Origin: Lasiodiplodia sp. COLG20
Taxonomy: Eukaryota; Ascomycota; Dothideomycetes; Botryosphaeriales; Botryosphaeriaceae
DNA length: 64,000 nt
Assembly (NCBI GenBank): GCA_009801085.1
Contig: VNWV01000009.1
Coordinates: forward strand, 920,501-984,500
Direction of reading: 5' to 3'
Below are positions 23,101-34,703 of the stretch, piece after piece. The notes under the pieces are model-generated. The model did no database searches. It worked only from the letters and a program-made list of their open reading frames with translations, and was not told the origin of the DNA. The position numbers were made by a program, and so were the translations under genes. How positions within the stretch are numbered: position 1 is the first letter of the stretch; each line of letters starts with the position of its first letter.

Positions 23101-25383
23101 CGCCTCCGGAGCCAATTCCGAGCATCGAGCCGGCCGACCCTCAAGCCCATATCATAACAGAACCTCCTCGGAAAAAGCAGAAGGGTGCTGCTGACAAGGA
23201 CTCCAGCCAACATACGTCGGCGGAGCCTCCGACCAAAAAGAAGACTACAGCGGTTCCGCCGAAGCCTCCCACCCCTCCGCCGCAGCCCGTTATGCCAAAG
23301 ATGCGGGAGCTCCCTTGTGCCGTCTGCCTGCAGATGGAGCCTTTGGGCGATCAGCGCCTTGTGTGTAGGGAATGCAGGCTAACTGTCCATCGTCAATGTT
23401 ACGGGGTGACCGAGTCGCGGTCCGGAAAGTGGGTTTGCGATCAGTGCAAGAACGACAAGAAGGAGACCGTATCTTACGTAAGTTGCTCAGCTAACCCGCG
23501 ATTGACTGGTGCACTAACCTACTCGTTCTCAGACATACGAATGCGTGCTCTGTCCTGTGAAGGAGACTGAACAGGAACTGATCGAGCCTCCGAAGGTTTC
23601 CCACAAGAAAAAGACTGACAAGGAGCGGGAGAAGGAGCGACTCGAGAAGGAATTGCGTATGCAAAAGCTAAAGGAGTATCAGCAACATCAGCGAGACAAG
23701 GGAAGACCGGAACTTCCTCGTGAACCACTGAAAAAGACTGCAGAGAACAACTGGGTGCATCTGCACTGCGCGGTCTGGACGCCGGAACTGAAATTCACCA
23801 ACCCCAAGATCTACGAGCTGGTGGAAGGTGTAGGCACCCCAACGATAAAATACGATCAGGTCTGCAAGATATGCAAGACCGCAAAGGGCGCTTGCGTGGC
23901 TTGCCACCAATGCCATGCCTCCTTCCATGTAGGATGCGCTCATTCAGCAGGGTACATTTTCGGATTCGATGTTACGCCAGTCAAGAGTTCCCGACGAGAC
24001 GCCGTTCCAACCTTCACGCTTGGCCAAGAGACCGGATCATTAGCCGCCGCAATCTGGTGCAAGGACCACACTCCCAAAACCATAGTACATCCTCTCAACG
24101 AACCAGTTGATGAACACGGGATGACGGCACTGCAACTCTATGTGCAGAATTACAAGCAAGCCGATCAGACATTGACGGGTACCGCTCGGAAAGCCAATCT
24201 CCTGGACCAGTTTACCAAAAGCATTGCGCCTCCAGCGGCGGCTACGCCAATCAACCGTCGAACCTCGACGGTGCAAGGTGGCACGAGATCAGCAAGGAAC
24301 TCCTCGGCTGGTCTACCAAAAACAGAAGAACCTGATGAGATTCCGAATGGATCGTTTGCTGATGTTAAAGAGGAACGTAAGTGCGAGATCTGCGACATCG
24401 AGGTGTCCCCTAAATGGTGGAAGGCCGAGGATTCGCAGGACACAGCTGTCGTTCCTGGGTCAAATCCGGATCAACCAATCAATACCATCGAGGGCACACC
24501 TGTTGGGGCTCCGCAATCCGAGGGGCCTAGGTTCCCGAACGGTATCATCCATCCTGAGCAGTCCGGCTTTGCCAAGGAGACGTTGTCCAATGGGAAAGTC
24601 ACGACGTCCGACGGCATCCCAATTCCTCGCGCAGGCACTTATCTCTGCAACAAGTGCCACTGGCGGAGGAAAAACAAGCCGGAGCTTCTCAAGCCAGCCA
24701 AAAAGTCTCCCACACCCCCACCACAGCCGGTCAGATCTCCGCCTCGACAATACGCACCAGCACCAGCCCCGCCGATGCATCACTGGCCGCCAATTGCGGG
24801 CCCTCCTCCTCATGCAAGCGCGCCTCTTCCTGCATGGGGAGCGCACCCGCCACCACCCCCACCGATCAGCAACGGAGTGGCTCACTCACCACAGCCTGGT
24901 GCGCCTCCTCACGGTCCGCCAATCCATCATCCGTACCACCCTGCAGTGACGCCGCATCATCCTCCGACCAACGGGTACCCGCCTTACACGGCGCCTGCGG
25001 CAGTGCTCCCCCCGGGGCAGCCTGGTGCAATCCGCTCTCCTTACCCTCCTCCGACAGCTCCGGCGCCGCTACACCATACGAATTCTCCGATGCTTTCAGG
25101 AATACCCAATGGGATCCACTCTCCTCACACAGCGCCGTATGGCTCCCCGGCGCCTGGTCACATCCCGCCGCCTAGACAGACAGAGAGTCCATTCGCTCTG
25201 TACGGCCCGTCGCACAACAGCCCTGGTCCGCTCCACACCAGGCCCGAAACGCCTCGGGAAACCACTCTGCCACCACAGGCACAGGCTCCGCCGCCCCCAC
25301 CGCCGCCGCCGCCGCCGCCGTCGCAGCCAAACGGGGCGAGTGGGGCTAGTGCAAGCCCCAATCTTCGTAACTTGTTGCATTAA
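20108..25383 (+). CDS. sntB: Snt2/SntB-like chromatin reader (BAH, PHD, ELM2-SANT, extended PHD)
   Basis: Four exons, 20108-20945, 21080-21566, 21623-23477 and 23533-25383, encode 1676 residues. The disordered N-terminus is Ala/Pro/Thr-rich. Domains in order: BAH (about 280-400), PHD1 with its CxxC spacing (about 433-490, split by intron 2), ELM2-like segment (about 640-740), SANT (about 755-800, RYYYLWKKTPKG), a GATA-like Cys4 finger (about 844-900), PHD2 (about 1007-1056, beginning CAVCLQMEPLGDQ), an extended PHD (about 1135-1240), another Cys4 finger split by a linker (about 1344-1438), and a Pro/His-rich tail ending in a polyproline run. Snt2 binds methylated/acetylated H3 and, in Aspergillus, SntB works with KdmB, EcoA and RpdA in the KERS complex to control secondary metabolism and development. 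Family assignment is firm; complex membership here is inference. Confidence 0.93.
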
Positions 25384-25951
25384 AATTTCTTGCTCGTTCA
25401 GCTCGTGGTAGGAACGCGCGACTGCTAGTGGAGGATGGTTTGATGAATCATGCTATGAACGAAAAGGTTGGAGGATCTTGAGTAGCACCAACTGGGGGGG
25501 GTTTAGTCGATATGATGATAAAGCAAAGGTTTCATTTCGTTTTTTGCTCATTCGGCAGGGAGAACCTGGGACTGGAGAGAGGAGTTTTGTGAAAGGCATG
25601 ATACCAACCGAATAGTGGAATTCGAAGAGCATTAAGCGCGGCCGGTTTCTCTGTTTCGCATTCTGCTTTTTATTATTGTTTGGATTCGCGGGCAGCAGAA
25701 TGAGAAGAAGAGACCCTGTACCATAGTCAAACAGTAGAATGAACGCTCGGTCGCGCATCTAAGAGAAGAGAAGAATGAGGTGTAGTCGGTGTTTCGCAAT
25801 GCCGACTTTGCATAAGGATCGACGGGGCGTCAGCGCCCGCATGCTCCGCGACCGAGCTCCACACCTACCGCGACACCACCGCCCACGCGAAGATCCCCCT
25901 CCAGCACGCACGCACGCGCAAACTGTACGACAAAGCTCTCTCGTCTCCACG
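25384..25951. other. Intergenic region between Snt2-like and GPALPP genes
   Basis: The 570 nt hold the 3' untranslated region of the Snt2-like gene and the promoter of the downstream gene. A G-run is at about 25494-25501. No gene is seen. Confidence 0.45.
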
Positions 25952-26977
25952 ATGCCGTCCATCGGACCGTCACTGCCACCTCACCTCGCGAAACGCAAGC
26001 GCGACGACGATGACGACCGTTCCTCCTCCGCTTCCTCCTCCCCGGGACCGCACCAACAAGACGGCCCCCGTCCCACTTTGTCGCCTGATAGCACTGCTGC
26101 GGAAAAGCGACGACGCGTCGTCGGCCCTGCGCCGCCTCCGGCACCGCTGGATGAGATGCCCGAGTCCGCGCCGGGCGGTGGCAACAAGGATGGCGGAGAT
26201 GGGGAGAGCGATGACAACAGCAGTAGCGATGATGACGATTTTGGGCCTGCATTACCAACAGCCGCAGATGTTGCGAAGGTGAGTGGTAGTAATTGTTTGG
26301 TTCCGCATTTCTCGGGGAAGCCCCGTGGACGCTGCTAAGTTAGACGAGCGGAAGAGAAGAAGTTGGCTCTTTTTTTTTTGTTTTTTTTTTTGAGCAAATT
26401 TTCTGACTAAGAGTAGGCCAGTTCAGCGAAGAACGACGACGACGGGTGGAGTGCTGTAAGGCCACAGCCTGAGCAGGAAGGGAAGAAAGCACAGAGAGAC
26501 GAATGGATGATGGTGCCGCCTAAGCAGGACGACCTTGCCGCGCGCATGGACCCGACAAAATTGCGCGCACGTGGATTCCAGACCGGCAAAGGTGCGAGGG
26601 CACCGAATCATGGCGGTGGTGGAGACTTAGGTGCTTGGACAGAGACACCAGAGCAGAAGAGGAAAAGGCTGGAGAATGAAGTTATGGGCAAAGGCAGCGC
26701 GAATGGTGCTGGGAATGATAGGGATGCGAGGAGGAAGACAGATGAGGAGACGGCGAAGCGGTTGAAGCGGCACGAGGAAAAGAGGAAGGGAGAGAGCTTG
26801 TACGAGAAGCATAGGGAGAAGGTTGGTGAGAAGGAGGATGATGACCCGAGCAAGAGAGCATTCGATTATCAAAAGGACATGGCAAGCGGGATGAGAATTG
26901 ATGGAACGAAGAGGAAGGAAATGATCAGGAAAGCAGGAGATTTTGGAAGCAAATTTTCGGGAGGAAGCTATCTGTAG
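25952..26977 (+). CDS. GPALPP-motif protein (DUF3752 family)
   Basis: Two exons, 25952-26278 and 26417-26977, encode 295 residues. The ATG at 25952 (MPSIGPSLPPHLAKRKRDD) is preferred because the family begins with this GPxLPPHL block; upstream in-frame codons are GC-rich leader. Further GP(A/S)LPP-like repeats follow (VGPAPPPA, FGPALPTAADVAK), with an acidic Ser/Asp linker. Exon 2 has the DEWMMVPPKQ and RGFQTGKGA blocks and a charged Lys/Glu/Arg C-terminal half ending in MIRKAGDFGSKFSGGSYL, the conserved family end. The intron (138 nt) has a GTGAGT donor and a T-rich interior. The human relative is GPALPP1, of unknown molecular role. A nuclear location is likely from the basic patches (inference). 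Confidence 0.85.
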
Positions 26978-27480
26978 ATGGCACTCGAGCTTTCCATGGC
27001 CATGGAAGCGATGCGGTGGTGGCACAGGCATTTAGATACCAAATTCCGAAAACATCGGCGCTTTTCACCCCAGGGCCGTCTCATGTACATCCGACGACAT
27101 CCAGGCTTTGCGCTAGCTTTGTTACCCAGCCATTTTGCACAGTGCTACACAAACGCTAGTCATGTCGCGCTTCCGCTCCGTCGTGCTGGGGGCTTCCAGT
27201 CTTCCTCAAACGCATGTGAACTACCGAAAGCGTCCAATATGTATAAATGCACGATGTGAATAGCATCACCACATCAGAGCTGGACCCACGTTTTCCTGAA
27301 TACGCAATTATCCTCAATTGAAATTTATGCTCCGAATCATGCAATTTCCAGCCACGCCTATTTTTTGGCGAGTCATCGGGGCGGGGCGGCCCTTGTGAGC
27401 CACGGGCCTACTTGACCGTTGTGAGGAAGCTCACGCGTGGTCGCCCTTACCTAGTGCATTGGGTCCCCCTCCGCGCTAGA
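26978..27480. other. Intergenic region upstream of the small Ser/Tyr-rich protein
   Basis: No gene is seen. GC-box-like CGGGGCGGGGCGG lies near 27378-27390 and a CCCCT stress-type element at 27466-27470, just ahead of a TATA box, so the right part is probably an active, inducible promoter (inference). Confidence 0.4.
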
Positions 27481-27487
27481 TATAAAG
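27481..27487 (+). promoter_or_regulatory. TATA box of the 80-residue protein gene
   Basis: TATAAAG at about 100 nt upstream of the ATG at 27582, followed by a pyrimidine-rich initiator area and a C/A-rich leader. This is the strongest core promoter in the window and suggests high or inducible expression. Confidence 0.6.
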
Positions 27488-27581
27488 AGCTTCCTGCACC
27501 ACCTCCTTCTCTCTGACATCAACTTCTGCGCGTTCTAGTCAAAACCCAAAGCTTGACTACACCCAACCACCCAACCCCAAG

Positions 27582-27987
27582 ATGCCCTCCTCCAACAGCA
27601 ACTCCAGCTCCGGCTCCGGCTCCGGCTACTCTTACAAGAGCAGCGGCACCAACAGCCAGGTGAGATAACCATGCCCTACCACTGCAATCCAACACCCACA
27701 GGCCTAGCTAACTTCGCGGTGCTTGCAGGGCAACCATTACTGCGCTCGCGACTACGGCTCCTCCGCTTCAAACCAGAATTCGTACCACTACTCCAACGCG
27801 TAAGTCACACTTCATCGCAGATCCCTGGGCAACGAACAATGAAATTATTTCCTTTCTGTTGACCTTGAGCTGATATTGTGGTTTCCTTTCCAGCAACGGT
27901 TCCTACTACTACTCCAACTCCGACGGCTCTACCTACTACAACGACGGCAAGGGCTACTCTTCCTACACCCCTAGCGGCGGCAAGTAA
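27582..27987 (+). CDS. Small Ser/Tyr/Gly/Asn-rich protein, three exons
   Basis: Three short exons, 27582-27659, 27729-27799 and 27894-27987, join in phases 0 and 2 to encode 80 residues; the individual exons are too short for usual ORF cut-offs. Exon 1 is a Ser/Gly-rich start (MPSSNSNSSSGSGSGYSYK), exon 2 continues GNHYCARDYGSS and exon 3 is a run of Tyr-Ser-Asn-Gly repeats ending in SSYTPSGGK. There is one cysteine, no signal peptide and no known domain. Splice signals (GTGAGA, GTAAGT donors; GCAG, CCAG acceptors) are good and all three exons keep the same unusual composition, which strongly supports the model. Similar short proteins occur widely in filamentous ascomycetes, often as hypothetical proteins. 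Function is unknown. Confidence 0.82.
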
Positions 27988-29053
27988 GCAAGTGCCCAGC
28001 TGCAGGTGAAAACCGTCAACATGGCCAAGTGCTGTGACTCAGCGAGCTGAAGTGATACGAGTTCAAGAGGATACGATTAGGTAGAGAAATTCTAGATTGT
28101 GATTACTGCTGTTCCGTCTCCGCAACGTGAACGTAATAGCAACTTTTAACCTTAGGCAACAAACAACCAATGATCCCGAAGCCACGCCCCCACTTAAGGT
28201 TAGTTACCCATAAACTTTTAACTATCTCAGCCCTGAGCACGTGGCCAGGTAAGGATGGGGTTCCTTCCTTTGTCTTTGCATATAATCACCGCATTACCTT
28301 CTGGCGCAAAATGGAATATCCTCTTTAGCATCTTATTTGAGGGAGGTCTTGATAGAACGGGCTGAAAGAGAAAAGAGAATGACTGTTAACCAAAATGACA
28401 AAACTGAACCCCGCTACATGCGGGTTAAGCTCAGAAAGACTCCTTGGGACCGTCTTTTTTGTCTTCCCTAGCCCGTCTTCGAACCTTCGACCTCTTTATT
28501 ACCCACAGAGGACGAGTAGAAACTTGGGCTGCCCTACGTAAACCTTCAGGCTCTCATTTAACCAAGCACCACCTCTTCGATCGTAGCTAGCATACCGGAA
28601 TGGCTTAGCTTACTGGCTTATATAGAGCAACTGACAGTCTATCTAGCACTCTGCCCATCCTTGTAACTGCCGCTGCTATTTGCCGTATTTTTTGCATTTC
28701 ACAACCCCGCTATCTCGCAACCCTTGTATGTATATTCCTTACGCGAGCTGATATCATCTCACGCCACAAATGCATAGAACAGTGAAAATATAGCGGGGTG
28801 CAGGACGGTAGTTTTCTCATCGGTACCATGTTCAACAAATGCCGCCGAGACCAAGACAAATGTGTTCACACCACGTTATGGGAAAACATGGTGCAAAACG
28901 GCAGCCGTGTACGTAAAAGACTCGCCAGTTCAACAAGCAAAACAAGAGCATTACGCTCTTCAAAAATACCATTGAAAATTTTCCTTTTCATCTTCAATAC
29001 CTTCCGCAACGCCGGTGCAGTGACTCTAAACCGCCAAGTGAAGTTCCTATCAT
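27988..29053. other. Intergenic region with hairpin and T-run, no gene
   Basis: A 1.1 kb A/T-leaning stretch between the small-protein gene and the 3' end of NOP14. It contains a small hairpin near 28407-28426 (CCGC/GCGG arms) and, a little downstream, an AAGAC...GTCTT inverted repeat followed by a T6 run at 28455-28460. No tRNA or coding sequence is recognised. Confidence 0.4.
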
Positions 29054-31700
29054 CTACCTCCTCCTCTCCTTCCTCGCCTTCTTCTCCCTCTCGTACGCGT
29101 TCTTTTCCCTTCCTTCTTCGCCCTGGATCTCCGCCACAAGACGCTTGTACTTGGCCTCGTACGCGGTATCGCGCTCCTTCTTCTCGCGCAGCTTCTCGCG
29201 TGCGATGAAGCTCGCGTCCTTGCGCAACTCGCGCATCGCTCCCTTCTTCTCGCGCCGGTACTCCGCCTTGAGCTTGGCCGCCTCGCGCCGCTCCTGATCC
29301 GGATCGTAGTGCTTGTCCGGATTGAAGCCCTCCTCGAACTTGGGGATACTCGTCTTGATTGGCAGCGGCCGCCAGTGGTGTAGCTCCTGCGGGTGCCGCC
29401 GCTGCCGCGCATTCGACAGCAGGATGGTCAGGTGTTGGGCTGCTTTCCGACCGGGCTTGCCGAGGGATTGGACAGTGGCGAGGGCGGTTGGCGTGAATAT
29501 CTCGGTGAAAGCTGGCGTGTTCGCCCACATATCGGCCATGGTCGTGAGGTTGTTGAGGTAGGCACCAATGATATCCGGGGGGGTGGAGCGATGCTTCAGT
29601 GCAAGAGAAGTAAACCGGACAAGCTCGGGGATGTAACGCTTGGAAAGCGCCTGGTACTTGAGACACAGCGTACCAACGTATGCGCCGGTCACTAGTTCCT
29701 GGATTGTTTGCGGTGTCGTCAAACCAAGCCAGCGCGCCATGATTGTAATGGCTGGAGTAACAACTTGGTGGAAGTGGTCGGACGTCGGGTAGATGGTTCC
29801 AATGGCGGTCAGGATAACCAAGTCCCCTGGGCTAATCGTCGATGCTCCGAGCATCTTTTCAATGTGACTCCGGAAGGCTTTCGCAACGTCGAGGGGAAAT
29901 GTCCGAGAAAGGGAGTGAAGGTGTCGGATCAAGGTCTCGATAGGTGCCAATGGCGGAGCTGGCTTTTGCAGAGCCATAAATGAGACATGATCCACCAAAG
30001 CTCCACAGAAGTTTGCCATCTTCTCCTTGTTCTCTGCGTTTAGTTGAGGGTGGTACAAAGCTCGGATGCGCTGAACGACTGTGGGTGTGTCTGCCGCGGA
30101 AACGCCCTTCAATACATCCACCAACTCCCCGTGTGACTGGGGGCACGGATATGTGTAGGCTAGTTTTGAAGCCTGTGTCTCAAGTGCCTTCTTCGCATCT
30201 AGAGCCTTTTCCTGGGCCTTTTCCTCCTCGCTCTTTCCCAATATACCACGGACAAACTCGTCCTCTTCTTCCTCTTCATTGATCTCAGGCTCTCCATCCT
30301 CTTCATCGGAGCTCTCAACCTCGCTTCCACTCGACACATCACCCTCATCTATGTCCGAGCCACTGGCGACCAGGTCATCATCAATGACAAAATCATCCTC
30401 ATCGTCGACGCCTGGTGGCCGCAGGTTGGTATGAACATCTTGCAAACCAAACTCCGCTGCGTCATCCGGGAGGACATCCTCGTCTCCTTGTAGTTCCACC
30501 TCGTTCTTTGTTTGCTCCTCTTCTTCATCGCTACTGTCCTCCTCGCCTCTCATTCTCTTCAACCGTTTCTCCTCCATCTTCTTCAATTTTTCAGCCTCCT
30601 CCTTTGCCTTTTCCTCGCCGGTCTTCGTTCTTGTGGTCGGAGCTGCGCGCTTGTCCAGCTTCATCTCGAATAATCGCTTATCATACTCCTTCTCAGCCCT
30701 GGCCTTGTCCGCGTCGCTCATGAGTGCCGCTCGTTCCGGGTTCATCGAGCCGAGTGCACCCTCCGTTCCGTCGAAGATTGGGAGTGACGGGGGTTTTTTG
30801 ACGCCTCGCAGAAGAGACAGCATGTCGTGCATATCCGCGTCGAGCTTTTCTCGCAAGTCGTCATCATCCTCCTTCTGCTGCTGGCGTTCATACTTGTGCA
30901 ATTTCGACTTGGCAATGACCTCTTTCATGACCTCAGCCTTGCTCTTTTTGCGCTCCGGCTCATCCTCTCCCTCTTCGTCCGTGAGGTCGATGCCCTCCTC
31001 CGAATCCCTTCTCCTCTTCAGCCGGCGCGGCCTGCCGTCCTCGTCGTCGCTACCGCCCGAGAGGCTGCCGGCATCGAAGTCATCTTGCTCGCCGGAGAGA
31101 TCCAGAGCGCGTCCCATGTGCGTAAGCTGCACCTCCTCTTGTTCCTCGTCGTCTTCCAAGTCAAACAGACCAGCTCCCTTCTTGCGCGACTTCTCGCGCG
31201 TGAAACGCTCCATCATCTTGTCCTCAACCGACATATTCGGGTCGTTCTCGCCGATACGTCTGTCAATGATTCCTCCAGCTTTGTTCCGCTTGTTCAACTC
31301 GGGCAGAAGAGTTTTGCGGCGCTGATGAAAGCCAGACGTCAGCCCCAGTCCAAGCGCTCTTTTGAACGATATATTAAAATCAAGGGGAGAGAATTCCTAG
31401 ACTCACAGTCTCCTCGCCCATGCTCTTGGTCACGCCGGGCCTTGCCAGCACGCCCTTCCCATTCTTCCCATTCGCCTTCTGCAGGCTTGTAGACTCGAAC
31501 TTTTCGGGTCTCGCGGCGGCCTTTATTTCGAAAGGGTTGAAATTGTCGCGGATGCTGGCGAGCGCGGCACTGCGCTGGGCGGCACGCTCGGCGCCATCCT
31601 TGCCGGAGGACCTCTTCTTTTCCTTCTTGGATTTCTGCGGGCCAACGATGCCCTGTTCGCGCAAGGACGCCTTGAGGCGCTTCAGCTGCGAGGGCGGCAT
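29054..31700 (-). CDS. nop14: Nucleolar protein Nop14, small-subunit processome component
   Basis: Two exons, 31700-31407 and 31321-29054, encode 853 residues. Nop14 binds U3 snoRNP factors, with Noc4 and Emg1, in early 18S rRNA processing and 40S assembly in the nucleolus. The N-terminus MPPSQLKRLKASLREQG and NPFEIK block are typical. The exon junction reads EETRRKTLLPELNKRNKAGG, matching the conserved RRTLLPEL motif, followed by DRRIGENDPNM. The centre is highly acidic (Asp/Glu/Ser clusters). The C-terminal third has the TSDHFHQVVTPA motif and ends in a basic tail (KKARKERRR), a likely nucleolar signal. The length is in the normal range of about 800-900. The start at 31700 is the first true ATG of the conserved frame. 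Confidence 0.93.
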
Positions 31701-32608
31701 GGTGTGTCGTGGCGACAGTGAGGTAAAGTAGCACTGTGTTTGCGCGCGCTTGGTTGCTCCGAAATAATTTCCATGTAAAATCGCAAGTTTCTGCCGGCGA
31801 TCGGCGACTTTCACCGCCTTCGAGCAAAGTCACGTGTAGGCCTAGGAGGTCCCGATCTGGCTTCCCAAGAAGTCGTTGCCGCAAGGGTGTGATTACTTGC
31901 TCGCAAAGAAGTCACCTGCTGTTGCTCAGGCGTCCAGATGTGTTCCTTCAACGCCAATGCGATTAACATCTCAGCTCGGCCTTTGACGCATCTTGCTTTG
32001 AATTGCCGGACGCGCTCTCACACGCACGCCGAGTGAACAGCTCGTGGCACATTTCCCACTTGTACACCATTCCCCTGACCTTTTCAGTTTTACAGCGTTG
32101 AAGACCGACACGAAACCCCATAATGGTCACGAGTGTTGTACCCCATGTATTCCATCGAGGCATGGGCAATTTCAATAGCGCCGCGGCGGCTGCAAGTAGA
32201 GCCGGGCGGCCAGCCACAGTTCGATCGCCCATTCTTGGCATCAACGAGCTTCATTTCCCCGCCTAGCGTACCATAGCTCACTATAGAGTCCACGTAATTC
32301 CTTACGCCCGCCAAATTCCGTTGGAGCCATGCTCCCTGCGGACCAGCAAGCCATTCTATGGTATGCTAAAGGGGCGGGCCCGTCCCCTTCTTTTAAGGCC
32401 AGCACCCGCACCATAAGCAACCAATTATCTAGCCAGAATAAGCCAAGCCGCATCACCGTGACAGCCTCCACTATCACCAAACTATTTCCACACCCGACTC
32501 CACCTTGGACCCTGCAGTAAGCTCAGCAAACTAGCACGTCGTCGACACGCAACCGCGTGTGGCTAAGCCGCCTAGGTTGGGGTAAAGCGCACCTCCTGAA
32601 TTGGTTAC
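31701..32608. other. Intergenic region between NOP14 and WSS1
   Basis: This 900 nt lies between the NOP14 start and the WSS1 stop, both minus strand. Short frames have no domain. It probably contains the NOP14 promoter on its left side. Nothing else is seen. Confidence 0.45.
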
Positions 32609-34112
32609 TCAAGAGGATGCTTTCATCAAGCCACAAGCCGAACATGTCCACCACTGAGCCTCCATGAAGCTGCCGCAGCGCCTGCAGTTCCAGCCGAGCG
32701 GCCGCGGTGTTACCGGCATTTCCTGCTCTTTCATTTTCTTGCTCACTGATTCCGGCCGTTCGACGCCGCAGGCATCGCAGCATAGATGCTGCATATTATT
32801 CATGAGCGTACAGATTTCGCAGACCCATGTAGAATCACGAGCGGTCTTTTCTTGCTCAGGGGCATCTTCAGTAAGGTCAATCACTTCTGGTCTGCTCCTG
32901 CTGTGTGCACTTGCGAGGTTGTCGGGCACGAGCCGCGAGACCGGGCGGTCGGGACGGGGAGCAGAGACCGAAGAGCTAGCACTTGATGGATATGTGGGAG
33001 AAGATACCAGCTTGTTTGTCGTCGTGGCCAAAGAATCGTTGTCGTCTTGTTTCCTGGTTACTGGCTTGGGCGAAGCCATCTCAAGACCCCCTTCGGCTGA
33101 CCAACTGAGGCCTTCCTCAGAAACACCGAGAGCCTGCATCTCCTGCCGATTTGCGTCTCTGTCGCCTTCCATCATGGCAATGGCGATAGCAAGCTTATCC
33201 GCATCGTCCATCTCAGCCTTTGTCCTAAAGCCCAATCTTCTCGCTTCTTCCTCAGCCTTCTGCTCCACCACGTGATTGCCAGATCCACAGCCCTGGGTGA
33301 TGTTATTCCTGCGTTCTGCTGCGTCTGCAATGACACCCCGTATGTTGGTACCGCGAGGGACAGTAGAACCACCGAGCCTCTGACCTGAGCCGGCAGAGAG
33401 AGTCTTCCGCTTTTCAGCAGCGAGGCGAGCTTGTCGTCGAATTTCAGGGAGCGGCACTGCCCTACCACCGAGTCTGTGGCCAGTGCCTAGGAAGCCTTCT
33501 CCTGAATAGCCTTGTCGCTTCAGCGCGTAGTACTCTTCACGTAGCTCATCCCACTGCATTATTTGGTCAGTTCTGGACTAGCCTCGTCGTCTTATGGGTT
33601 GCGTACGAGCTTGAAGAAGCTTGCATCATGGGGGCCATGTCTTATGTGAGTAAGCCTATGCAAAATTTAGTATCATGATAATGTTCATGTATTCATCAGC
33701 AACCAGGGCGAAGTCGAATATCACAAGAAAGACTGATTAATTACGTTAACAAAGATCACAAAACTCACTCATGTAGTAGGGTGTCCGCAACGGTATCGTA
33801 TGCGAGGAACTGGTTTGGGTCGTGGCCATGTCTGAGGCGAAGGAATATCTTCTGTCCGGCGTTGACGTTCAACCCTGGAGACATGCATGTTAGCTCAAGC
33901 GCACGTGATCTGCTCATAAGATACAGACCCAGGAGGTTCAACTGTGGAGGCAAGAACTCGGCCAGCTCTCCGACTTTCCAGTCCCGCTTCCGCATGATTG
34001 GCTTCACGACCGAGGCAAGTTTCTTCAGCATGAGCAGAGCCTCGTCCTGACGCGGAAGGTCGCGAATATGCACGTATGACCCGAACTGCGGATCTATGTC
34101 TTGTCGGGCCAT
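32609..34112 (-). CDS. wss1: Wss1-family DNA-dependent metalloprotease with two zinc fingers
   Basis: Four exons, 34112-33929, 33874-33769, 33655-33607 and 33553-32609, encode 427 residues. Wss1/SPRTN-type proteases repair DNA-protein crosslinks and cooperate with Cdc48 and SUMO. The WLM domain (about 1-130) contains LNVNAGQKIFLRLR and the zinc site HELTHIRHGPHD (His96, Glu97, His100, His106), assembled only when introns 2 and 3 are removed. The SHP/low-complexity middle follows, then two RanBP2-type fingers: WVCEICTLMNNMQHLCCDACG and WNCRRCGSFMEAQWWTCSACG. Intron 1 is 54 nt and stop-free, so a naive frame would wrongly include 18 extra residues. True ATG is 34112; the upstream codon at 34145 is TTG. 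There is no obvious C-terminal SUMO-interaction motif, though short ones could hide. Confidence 0.9.
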
Positions 34113-34703
34113 CTTGCTATGAGTTCCTGATGCTGTTCCGGTCAAAAGACAGTGCTACCGAGCAAATGCCGGTGTCAGGAAGGTGGGGTTATGGCGGAAG
34201 CGAGGCTTGGAACGAGTGGTTGGACTCGGGAGTGGTTTAGTCGGCGTTGGAAGAATGCGAGGGCGTGTTTGCAGTAGATGACTAGCTCGATTCTGCGGCG
34301 TCAAAGACGTCGGCTGGACGAGGCTTCTGTGGGAGGCAGGCGCGAGCTGACAGGCTCCACGTCAGCCAGGCCGTCGTTTGCCACCGCCGCACCCAGCATC
34401 GCGAAGAGTACGGAATCGGCTTAGATATCATTGACAGTGCAAGCTGCTGGCCCAGCAGCCACCCGTTAGCCGGCGCAACCGGCTCCAAATATGATCGGCG
34501 CGACGCGACCCTGGGCTTGTGGCACTGCGCGCTCACGTGTTGATACGGAAAAGTAAGCTTATCGCCGCTCTGACGAGGATGACATCGTCCCAACCAGGCC
34601 TCTCCGCACCCGGCGTGACGCACCACCTCGCGCACCACCCTCCCGCTGCAAGGCACCGGACGTCTCACATTTCCGAATCGTATCCGTCAGAGCTTATTCC
34701 GAC
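34113..34703. other. Divergent promoter region of WSS1 and the DUF1776 gene
   Basis: Five hundred ninety nt separate the start codons of two genes that point away from each other. The stretch is mixed in composition and has no coding evidence. It probably holds both promoters. Confidence 0.5.

Noticed and set aside
28380..28580. A tRNA-like segment, because of a TTCGAA stretch and flanking paired bases
   Set aside because: The acceptor and T-arm stems do not pair and no anticodon arm can be folded.
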